Assembly (NCBI RefSeq): GCF_019059575.1
Contig: NW_024883012.1
Span: 1 to 64,000 of the forward strand
DNA: 64,000 nt
Source of the DNA: Amphibalanus amphitrite
Lineage: Eukaryota > Arthropoda > Thecostraca > Balanomorpha > Balanidae
Direction of reading: 5' to 3'
Shown here: positions 1-10,900 of the stretch, piece after piece
Layout of the letters: every line of letters starts with the position of its first letter
How positions within the stretch are numbered: position 1 is the first letter of the stretch
The notes under the pieces: model-generated
Seen by the model: the letters and a program-made list of their open reading frames with translations, nothing else
Told to the model about the DNA's origin: nothing
The model's database searches: none
Translations under genes and position numbers: made by a program

Positions 1-330
1 TTTCCTTTAAGGGCCTACATCGGCGGCTCTGAGAGTCCCCACACCGGCGCCTCTGAGGGCCACGTACCAGTGACTCTGAGGGCCTCTTACTAGCCTCTGA
101 GTGTCCTTGCCAGCCTATGAAGGGCCACTTTCCACTTGCAGGCCATTTTGCAGGGCCACACACATGCCAATGATGGCCCCACCAGTGTCTCTAAACCCTA
201 AGACCCCACAACGGCGCCTGTGACGACCAAACACCAGCGCATCTGACGGCCTTTCACTGGCACCTCTGAGCGCGCCACACACCGGTGACTCTGAAGAGCT
301 CGCTCGCTTCGCTCGCTCGTAAAATACCAT
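1..330. repeat. Degenerate GGCC-core minisatellite
   Basis: Loosely repeated units of about 20-22 bp with the core CTCTGAGGGCC run from the left edge to about 300. Units have diverged a lot. Similar GGCC-centred arrays occur near 10213, 15060 and 20155. Short open frames across it are by-products of the repeat. Confidence 0.6.
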
Positions 331-1564
331 GTATGTACATTAGGCATTAGTGTACAATAGGCACACTCCTCGGGCATAAATGATACTTTTACTTGCCAAT
401 TTTCCACATTTTCTCATGCAAAGACCGTTTTAAAGAGACCCGTTTGCCACTGAGACTGGACCCACCGTGCCTCCCTCCTCCCATCGAAAGGTCCTGGATA
501 CATCCTTGCCTGAGCTGACCCCCGGGCGACTCGCGGGCCCGGGGTCAGGTGACCAGCAGGTGACCCCCTCTTGGGCGAAATTCTGGGTACGTGTCCGACA
601 TGCATCGTACATAGTCCTGTTGATTTGATTCATCGGTTAAACATTAAATATAAGTTATAAGCTGGATCTCTAGACTGTGATCCCACATCGTATCAGATAC
701 CTAATGACATTTCATGTCGATGTGCCTAAAAAAATATGCGAATATACGTGAAAAAGGAGTGTTGCTACCGCTCCTACACATCCGGGCCAAACAGTGACCG
801 GCCCCTGCTTCCAGCCACCCGGGGCCGGTCGGCCGGCCGGCAGTTATAGTCGCTGCCCGGGGCTGATTTCTGAGCGACTTGCAACAATGTTTATTAATGA
901 AATGTTTTACTTTACGTAATAAATTAGATGATTAGGTATACCTATGTACCGGCTCTGAGTCGCATTTGAGAAAAAAAAACATGCTAGCGTAAAAATATAA
1001 ATGTTTTGAAAATTAAGCTGGTTCCGAAATAATTGTTTTACTATGCATTGACAAAAGCTCGAGCCTCAAACCAACCGAAATATAACCCCATGGGCCGTAT
1101 TTTTTTTTTTGGGGGGGGGGGGCCCTTCGGCATGGGGGGCCCAGTTCGAAGGTCGTGCCCCCCCCCCCATTCAAAAATCCTGTGTGCGCGCCTGGACTGA
1201 ACTGAGTTCTTTACGCCTGCAGACAGCACCAAATTGACGAGGTCAAACAGTTGATATTTTCATGACATCAAATCATTCACTGAAGAGGGACGTAGTTGTC
1301 ACCCTGAAAAGAAGAAGACAGCCGTTGTCAAGGGCAGAATATCAATCAGCTATTGTATGCTACAAGGTTACTGTTTTTTTCATTCTTTTTAAACACTCAA
1401 GGAATGAGTGCGGGACGTGCGATACTAAATAAACGAACAAATTGGGCAAAACTCTTTTTTTCCCTGATTTTTTTTTTCATTGGCTACCATGTAATTTACT
1501 TGGTATATCATTTCCCGAGTAGAAAAATGCATGAGAGCCAAAGGCCATTTCAGCATATACCTAC
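331..1564. other. Non-genic stretch downstream of the membrane-protein gene
   Basis: No coding exon or complete element was recognised. A G-run near 1111 and a C-run near 1158 face each other around a short spacer and could pair as a hairpin. Further exons of the minus-strand gene that ends at 1865 could lie here or beyond the left edge, but none was recognised. Confidence 0.4.
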
Positions 1565-1862
1565 TGATCTAGAAAGTGACATTACATTATATTGACAATA
1601 TACTGATCATATATTGGCTATATTTTGACAAAACACTGCCCGTCTCCTTACAATATGCTGAAAGCATACTGGTAATATAACTACATACTAAATGCTGGTA
1701 GTATGTTGACAATATGCTGGTAAAATACTGACAATATTCCGGTAAAATACTGGCAATATTCTGGTAAAATACTTACAATATTCTGGTAAAATACTGACAA
1801 TATTCTGGTAAAATACCGACAACATTCTGGTAAAATACTGACAATATTCTGGTAAAAAACTG
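1565..1862. repeat. AT-rich 22-bp minisatellite
   Basis: About eight good copies, and more degenerate ones to the left, of a 22-bp unit whose core is AATATTCTGGTAAAATACTG. The array touches the 3' edge of the last recognised exon of the membrane-protein gene. Without splicing at 1865 the frame would run on through the array to a stop near 1688. Confidence 0.85.
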
Positions 1863-1864
1863 AC

Positions 1865-1952
1865 CTTTTTACCCGGATAGGGGTGGTCCACCACGCTGAA
1901 AACGGTAAATTCCTCGTCCTCTTCACTCAACAGCGGAGCATCCGCGGGTCGT
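1865..1952 (-). CDS. Membrane glycoprotein exon 5 (cytoplasmic tail)
   Basis: The acceptor is CTTTTTCTCAG. The join with exon 4 makes Arg, followed by 29 codons starting RPADAPLLSEEDEEF and ending PYPGKK. The proposed donor GTCAGT is weaker than the others. The alternative is translation into the adjoining minisatellite. Confidence 0.65.
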
Positions 1953-4900
1953 CTGAGAAAAAGAGCACGAGCAACTTGATACAATTACAAACTACACAAA
2001 TACAAACTTACTGAACCAGTGACAAAAAGATTGGAAGATACAGAATTCGGGCAAACATGTGGCCTTTGGCCATACTGACAAGTGTCACAAACGATCTAGA
2101 CAAGTGTCTAGCTCAGTACAAACGAGTAAATGTAACCAGTGCATACAAATGCAACATACACAAATATTCATGCGCAAATACTGGCAGTAAAATCACACTA
2201 AAATGTTGTGGTAACTTCCAACAGCTGCAATTGTGCCCTGTTCAGGTACGCAGTACCTATGTACTAATTAATATTTACAGGATTTTTCAGCATACCTACT
2301 GGCTGGCTGGCTGTCCGTTATAGCTTCGAAAAAGCACATGGTAAGTTATTGCAATTAATAAATTACCTGACACGGAATACACCACAGACGACTGCTGCCA
2401 AGATGGCGACCCCGACACAGGCTCCAACGGTGGCGGCAATAAAATGCACAGTGGATTGGTGAGCCACATCGGTGGCCATCATTTCTTGTTGGCGATTTTC
2501 CACGGACACACTGCTGTTCAGCACTTCGGTCATCCAGCCTCCTGTGATCAGAATATGACGTCATATGTGCGGCAGTATCGGTTATTCATGCCGCCTGAGT
2601 GATTAGAATGACTTCATATGTGGGGCAGTATCGGTTATTCATGCCGCCTGTGATTAGAATGACGTCATATGTGGGCAATATCAGTCATCTAACCCGACTG
2701 TGATTGGAATAACGTCACTTGAGTGACTGTTTTGTTATGAAATTATGACAAAATTTTGGTGTCTGTGAAATTTAGTCAGGCATCCAGCTTATAGCATAAA
2801 CAGAGAAACTACTCAAAAGTATGCTAGCAATTGGGCCACTGTCAACGTCAGTCCGACATTTAATCGCCAGTAGTCGGAGTATGACGTCACTCATGTACCG
2901 TTGGGAGTAACAAATAAACAATTGAAAACACAGAGATACAGCAGTGTTTGCATGTTATTAGAATAAACTCCTAACACAGAATACCCATATCAAGTACGCA
3001 TACACATATTCCACGTGAATAATTCTAGAACGAAAAGTGACGTGCATAAATCCACACACAGCCCCATTTGTGGGTACATACGTACCCTTCGTTGGTACCA
3101 GTTGTTCGTTGCCGTTCCAGCTACTGTGGTTCAAATGTGTACCGTTGATGGGATCTGCACCCATTCCCATGTCGTCCAGAACATCTGAAAATAATGTGCC
3201 GTGTCAACACATCACACATACCTAATATAATGCATTGAAAGATTTCCTCGCATCGAAAGAAAACTAAAACAGTTTGTCAGAAAAAAAGTCTAATGACAGC
3301 TCTATTGCCCACATCACAATAGTTTCATGACCAATATCAGAGCCACTGTCAGAATGGTATACCTACCTAGTTCGTTTCTTTTTCTAAGTTCGACCCGCGA
3401 CCGTCACTGTAAACGTTTCTTTGAACACAACACCATAATTGGTACCTAGCTGAATTACTGAGAAAATCGTTGGCGAACATGGATTTCGAAGACGATAAAA
3501 TGTAACAATATTATATCTACCTGGCTCCTATTTCCCAGACTCGCAGCTGGGTATTTGCAACCCCACAAGGATCGAGGACTTGTTAGGAAGTATAACTGAA
3601 CTAATTAATAAATCGCACGGCGTATAACGTAAAAGTATATCATCGGTGTTAGAAGCTTAATTTTGAAAAAAAATTATACTTAATGCACGGTTTCCCGTGC
3701 ATAAATGGTTTTAACGCACGAGATGAGTGATTAGAGCACGAGTGTGTTAATGCACGAGTGAAACGAGTGCATTAACCCTCGCCGGACCTATTGGTTTTCT
3801 ACATACGCGCCGGCCGAGGGGGGGGGGGGGGCGGGTACGACCCCCCCCCCCTCGCCGTTTCGCCCCTGGTGGAGATAGCGCGTCGCAGAAAAAACGAGCG
3901 TGTGCACCGTTACGAGACGCAGAGATTGGTATCCGATTTTAAGGTCCTAGGTCAACCGGTGACCTCTGAGGTCAGGTCAAGTGCCCCAAGAAACGGTTCA
4001 GTTTTTGGTGAATAACTTCGCCAAAAACGGCCGCAGAGCCGCGATTTTGGCAGCATCGTGCTCGCCTCGCTCAGGCGCGTCGAATTATATACTTTTTGTC
4101 CGGGTCAGGTCAACTTGGGGTTTTGACCTCAGGTCAAGGTCAGGTCAGCACCCCCAGGTCACCCAGTTGGTCGAAAGAGGTCATGTCGCATATCATTCGA
4201 TTCGGCAGGTCTTCCTGAGTCCATTGGTGGCTTTCCCGACTCGCTAGCTCAATGTGATCAAGAGTTATTGACGAAAAACTAATATGACCTTGATGACGTC
4301 ATAAATGACGTCACGAAAGGTCAACATTGCAAAAGTGACGCATCTAACCTTGCAAGGAGAGCATCAAATCACGATTCTGTGTGCTTGATATAGTTGGAGA
4401 TCGTTCCTGGCGCCAGAATAGCAGTTTTCATTTTTCCCATTGACTTATAATGGTGAGGTCACGAAAATGACCTGACCTCATATGACCTTTAGGAAAAATC
4501 CGAGATATACAAGTTGTGAGACTCATAATGGATACTAGATCCTGCAAGTTTCATTTCCCTGTGACATCTCCTCTGGCAGTGAGGGCGTTGCGAAATTGCG
4601 ACATCTGAAGACCGTGCAGAGGTTCACTTATGACGTCATAGGTCAGTGACCTGACCTGACCCAAAAATGCGGTTGGTGTCAAAAGATCCGGCTTGAATCA
4701 AAGGTCAGGTATGCCAAGTTTCAGCTCTCTATCGCCAGCGTGTTCGGAGCTATCGCGAAAAAACCCTATGGGGAGGGGCGGCACCCGCCCCCCCCCCCTC
4801 GGCCGGCGAGGGTTAACGCACGAGTGCTCTAATCACTCATCGAGTGTGTTAAAACTATTTATGCACAGGGAAACTGTGTATTAGAAATATTAATATATGC

Positions 4901-7900
4901 TTTAACCCGCGCCCTGGTGGGGGGGCTATTTTTTGCCCCCCCCCCCTCCAGACTTTTCGATATATCTCCAGAACCGCTGCGCCGATCGTCACCAAACTTT
5001 CAGTACCCTCCCGGACATCAATTTTACACATTGTGACTAAAAATTTTTCCAAAGGCTATGATAGGTTGGCCAGAAATGACGTCAGAGTGACGTCATGTTC
5101 TGCCGTTTTCGACACAAAAAAGGGTTTCGCGGGAAGAGCTGTCAGGCCTATAGCTTTGCAAATACAGAAAAACGGCAATGACATAAAAGCTGTAAAATTG
5201 ACAGGGCTACAAAACTGCTATCTTTGATTTTTGAAATTTTTGGATTTTGACCCCTAAAAATAAAAAAAAAATATTTTTTTTTTGAACATACTAGCCGGAA
5301 AATCCAAAAAGGTTTTTGAATTACACAAAAAACGGAATATATGTGATAGCTCTTACCACCTATCCACATACCAAATTTCAGATTGATATCTCTTTTTTTG
5401 GCGAAGTTATAGCGAAAAAACTGTTCAAAATTGATGACGTCAAATTTTCAAACTCAATTTTTAGCAATTCTAGACCCCGTAGCGCAATACAAAGACCACC
5501 ATTAAGGCCTGGCTACACTATGCGTTTTCTTCGTGCGTTTTTTGCGTGTTTGCGTGTTTTGCGTGATATCGTTCTAGAAAAAAGAGCGATATTACGTTTT
5601 TGTGATGTTTTTCACCTTCAATTTTAGTTACATAAGAGTTATATTAGCTTTTGTATATAACCAAAGTAAAAATTATATTGTTTATAACATTTTTTCCTAG
5701 AACGATATTACGCAAAACACGCAAACCTGCAAAAACGCTCGCAGAAAACGCATAGTGTAGCCAGCCCTTTAGACTCCCCGTGACGAGCTGCATCGAATCA
5801 ATACCCATTTTATGCAAAACTATCAACTTTAAAATTTGACCTTATTTGACCTGGCCTTGACCTGACCTTCACCGGAAAGTGACCTAAGCCGTACCTGATA
5901 GTCTTATAACCAACACCATTGAGTTGGAAATGAACAATTGGCCATAAAACATGCATCGCACAACCATAGTACCTAAAGTTAGGTTCATGTGACCTGACCT
6001 GTGACCCTTGGTGACCTGACATGTGACCTGACCTGGTATTGTCAGTGACCTCTTATAGCAACATATGTACTAGGCACCTGACGCCCTATCGCTGATTCTC
6101 GACAAAATGCGTTTTCTTCGGTGTTATAGCGCATTCCCTAGAAGACCCGTGAACGGTGAAACATTTCATCTTTGACCTGACCTGTGACGTCATCGGTGAC
6201 CCCGAGGTCAATGAAATTTGGTTTCCTTCGACAAATTTGACAGGGCTATCGAACGCCGTTTGAATTTTGCGGATCCGTCCAGTAGTTTCGGAGATACGAG
6301 GGGGGGGGGCAAAAAATAGCCCCCCCCCCCACCAGGTCGCGTTATAAACAGACCCCACCAGGGCGTGGGTTAAGGTGCAATTCCAGGCAATCGCCATGCT
6401 AAAGGGCTTTTATTTTGGGGCTACAGGGCTTGGTGTTTTAGGGATATAGAAAATTGTGAACGCATGCTTACACGATAGCAGCACTCTGAACTGTTAATTT
6501 TTTTTTTGTGCAGTGTATGGTCATGCGATAAATCGTCTCATTATTGACGAAGTTCGATAACGAAAATATATCAATTTGTTTGATAATAGGCGTGCGTTAA
6601 TATATATTAACACATGGTTTCCCGTGTGTAAATGGTTTTAACGCACGACGTGGATGGATTGGAGCACGAGTGTGTTAATGAACGAGTGAAACGAGTGCAT
6701 TAACGCACAAGTGCTCCATTCCATCCACGAGTGCGTTAAAACCATTTATGCACGGAAACCATGTGTTAAACTAATTAATACATGCTTAACGGTGCGAATT
6801 TAAATTAAAATAAACTTAATCCATGACACTAAATGGGCCTGTTGTGGGAATTCTTAAAAATAAAGTCAATGACCCTTCCGAAAAACTTCAGTCGAGAAAT
6901 TCATCAATGCACGCGCGTGCACCAATTTAAATTGGTGCACGGCTACCTTCGAATTAACGCACGGTTAATCTCCAGTGAACGCACCGTAAAGTATGTATTA
7001 ATTTCGATTAACGCACACTGAATTTCATTAGAGCACGCTCGTGGCAATAAAGCACTGGCTCTCCCAAATTCGACAACTTCGAATCCCCAGTGAACGCACC
7101 GCAAAGTATGTATTAATAGTTCATATCTCCAATAGAAAGTGCGTACCAAGTTTTGTCAGTAATTCAGCTCGCAATTATCGTGCTGTTTCCAAAAAGATGT
7201 TTACAGTGAGTGTCGAACTTAAAAAAAAAACGAACTGTAATAGTTGTTTTCACCACGGCCATCCGGTACACATTTAGTGCAGATCAGGTGTAAATTTGGT
7301 GCAGATTTGGTCAAATCAGGTTCAGTGTGCCTCTTAACCCGCGCCCAGATGGGGTCTGCCGAGCAACGCGGTCTGATGGGGGGGGGGGGGGGCCATTTTG
7401 GCCCCCCCCTCAGATCTCGAGAACCACGCAACATAGCGACAAGCGGTAAACGGTGTTGGATAGCCCCAACAGGGAACTACCTTGTGACCCAATTTCATTG
7501 ACCTCGGTCAAACCGATGACGTCACAGGTCAGGTCAAAGGTCGAATTTTCACCGTTTACAGGCATTTCAAGAAATGCGTTGTAAAATCGTGTAAAATGCA
7601 TTTCATTGAAAATCATCGATGGGGAAATGTTCTTCAAACACATATTTTGCTATTTGAGGTCACTGATACCAGGTCAGGTCACAGAGGTCAGGTCACTGGG
7701 GGGTCACAATATGAAAGTGTCGTGTGATACATGTTTTATGGTCCATTTTACATGACAAATGCGATTATGTGGGTCAGACAGACTTTAGGGCCAGCTTAGG
7801 TCATGTTTTGGTCAAGGTCAGGTCAAGGTCAGGTCAAATTAGGTCAAATTTCAAAGTTGATATTTTTGCATAAAATGGGTATCGATTCGATGCAGCTCGT

Positions 7901-10900
7901 CACGGGGAGTTCAATGGTGGTCTCCGTTTTGCGCTACGAGGTCTAGAATTGCTAAAAATTGAGTTCAAAAATTTGACGTCATCAATTTTTAACAGTTTTT
8001 TCGCTATAACTTGGCCAAAAAAAGAGATATCGATCTAAAATTTGGTATGTATATCGAAGAGCGCAGGGACTATCACATATATTCCGGTTTTTTCGAAATT
8101 CGAAAAATTTTTGGAAATTTTTTGAGTTTTTCTAAAAAAATCAATTTTTTTGATTTTTGGGGGTCAAAATCCAAAAATTTCAAAAATCCGAGATAGCAGT
8201 TTTGTAGCGCCGTTTTTTCTCTACACAACCACATAAAGAACTTTAAAATTGCTTGTGAACTGTAGAATTGGTGAGCGTTTCAAGATGTCATGTTTTTTGC
8301 TCATTTTTACTCGAACATGACCTCAGTTTGACCTCAATAACTCCTGACCTGAGGTGACCTGTGACTTGAAATTTTGTGTGAAGGTGTCAAATTGATGTCC
8401 GGTAAGGTACCCAAAATTTGGCGGCGCTGCGCACCGCCGTTTTCTCGCTATTTAAGAAAAACCACAGGGGGGGGCCAAAATGGCCCCCCCCATCAGGGCG
8501 CGGGTTAAAAGCTATCAGTTTGGGTTGCACAGATGCATATGCATCTTTTTTCAAATTAATATATATTTAATTGCCCGGTCCCTATATATTTAATTGCCCG
8601 GTCGATACGGTCGCTTTTTTTATAGTACATTTTTGCCACCGACGAATGTTAAAAAAGTTCAGTTAAATTTTTGCATAAAGGTGGCCTGCTGAAAGCCAGA
8701 AGCGCGAGAGACGGTTAATTCGGACCGGGCAATTAAATTTATTATAGTAAATTTTTGGCACCGAGCACCAACGCATCTCTGAGAAAGGGTTCGCTTTTGG
8801 GCTTCGACATCAAGGAGGGGCGCGGAAGATGGAGGGGGGGGGCAGCAAATGGGTAAAGCTTTGGGCGTATAATGAAAATTATTGCCAATGGACTTAAACA
8901 CACGATGGGCGAATAACGAAATTAATCTACCACTTGGTCTCAGTATACCTATACAAATTGCTAATTGCCTACCACGTCGTATTTTGCTTGAAATTCATCC
9001 CTCATTCCTCAGATATTTCCTGGTGAACATGCCAGACCCGTCTGTTACTTTTATTAGACATTCATGCTACGAAGCAATTGCGAGTGAGGAGTTAGGCGTT
9101 GCGGAGACATGCTTTGTCCTCATTAGTGGGAAAATGTCGTTGCGTTCCCTCCTCTTTTCTATATTTTGACATCCAATATCCATGAAGGTATGATATCAAA
9201 CGTCGATCTTACTACGAACACTCGCTCCTGGCAGTGCTATTCTTCCCGTTTTGTAAGGGTCATCTTCAATTGCTATTTTCACTGGCTCTTGAGAAAGCCT
9301 CGAAAATGTGCCTCGAAATCTGCCTTCTAAATTTCTGCGTAACCTGCTAAGCCATCTCTTTGAAATACATACGATAAGTCATTACATTAAGGCTCAAGGG
9401 CGGATCTAGGGGGTCGTTTTGGGGGGGGTCACCAGTCGGCCGACATCCCAGGTCTGGTGAATGAATTCTGACGACCGGGGGGGGGGGGGGGGTAGGGAGC
9501 GAGTATGTCGAGATCAAAAAATGACATTTGATCTTCGTCGTTTATAAGATGAAGTTTTATCGTAAGTCACTCGGCTCAGTAGTTTTAGTTAGTGAAACCC
9601 ACCTATATAGGAGCGTCGCCACGGATTTTTTACTGGGGGGGGGGGGGGAGGCGGGTCGACCGACTTAAAAACCCAGAAGTAGATATAGTTACCTCACTTT
9701 TAGCCTAATGCATTAGTAAATAGTAGCATACAGTCACGATCTCTCTTATTGACCTGTGTATGAATCGGCGGCGCGAAGCGCCGCAAAAATTTGCAAAAAA
9801 AAGTTGTCAAAACACAGCTCTAAAACACAAATATTACAACCTTTTTAGCATGCTAGTACAAGCCGGAGTTCCTTCACAGTACACATATGAATTCCGATTC
9901 AATTTGACACGGTTGGTGTTATTACAGTCACTGTTATTTCTCTCTTATTGATTGGTGTATAAATCGGCGGCGCGAAGCGCCGAGAAAATTTGCAAAAGAA
10001 TGTGTCGAAACACAGCTCCAAAACACAAATTTTACCACCCTTTTAGCATTGCAGTACAAGCCGGAGTTCCTTTACAGCACACATATGAACTCTGATTCAA
10101 TTTGACACGGTTGGTTTATGTAATTACAGTCAAGATTTCGTATTGACCTGTACGTATGTACATAAATCGGCGGCGCGAAGCGCCGCGAAAAATTTGCAAA
10201 AACATTTGTCAAAACACAGAGGGGGCCTCCTCTCTACAGAGGACCACCGATCTCTACTGCGGGCCTCCTCTTTTCACAGGGCCTCTTAACTACAGAAGCT
10301 ACAGGGCCTCCTCTCTACAGAGGGCTTCCTCTCTACTGAGGGTCTCTCCCTTTAAGAGGGCCTCCTTTACAGAGGGCCTCCTCTCTTCAAAGAGCCAGAG
10401 GACCTCATCTCTGCAAAGGGCCTCCTCTCTTCAGAGGGCCTCTTCTCTACAGAGGGCCTCCTTTCTTCAGAGGGCCTCTTCTCTACAGCGGGTCTCCACT
10501 CTTCAGAGGGCCTTCTGCATTCAGGCGGTCTCCTTTCCACAGAGGGCCTCCTCTCTACACAGGGCCTCCTCTCTACATAGAGCCTTCTCTCTACAGCAGG
10601 TCTCCTCTCTACAGAGGGCCTCCTCTTTAAAGGGGTCTCCTCTCTACAGGGGGCCTCCTCTCTACTGAGGGCCTCCTTTCTACAGAGGACCTCCTCTACA
10701 GAGGGCCTCCTACCTACTGAGGAGTCAGAGGGGCCCTAGCGGTCAGACACAGACACTAGCGGTTATTCACTGGAGGCCCCAGGAAGTAAGAAGGGCCCTA
10801 GCTGTCAGGCTGGTCAGAGGGCCCTGAATGTCCTGACGTGATTTTTGGGATTCCCGTGAATTTCTTTCGCCTCAGACGTGATTTTGACCTGCCAGGGCCC

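Noticed and set aside
10156-10668. 170-codon frame with Ser-Leu-Gln-Arg-Ala repeats
   Set aside because: Minisatellite translation inside a hAT-like element.
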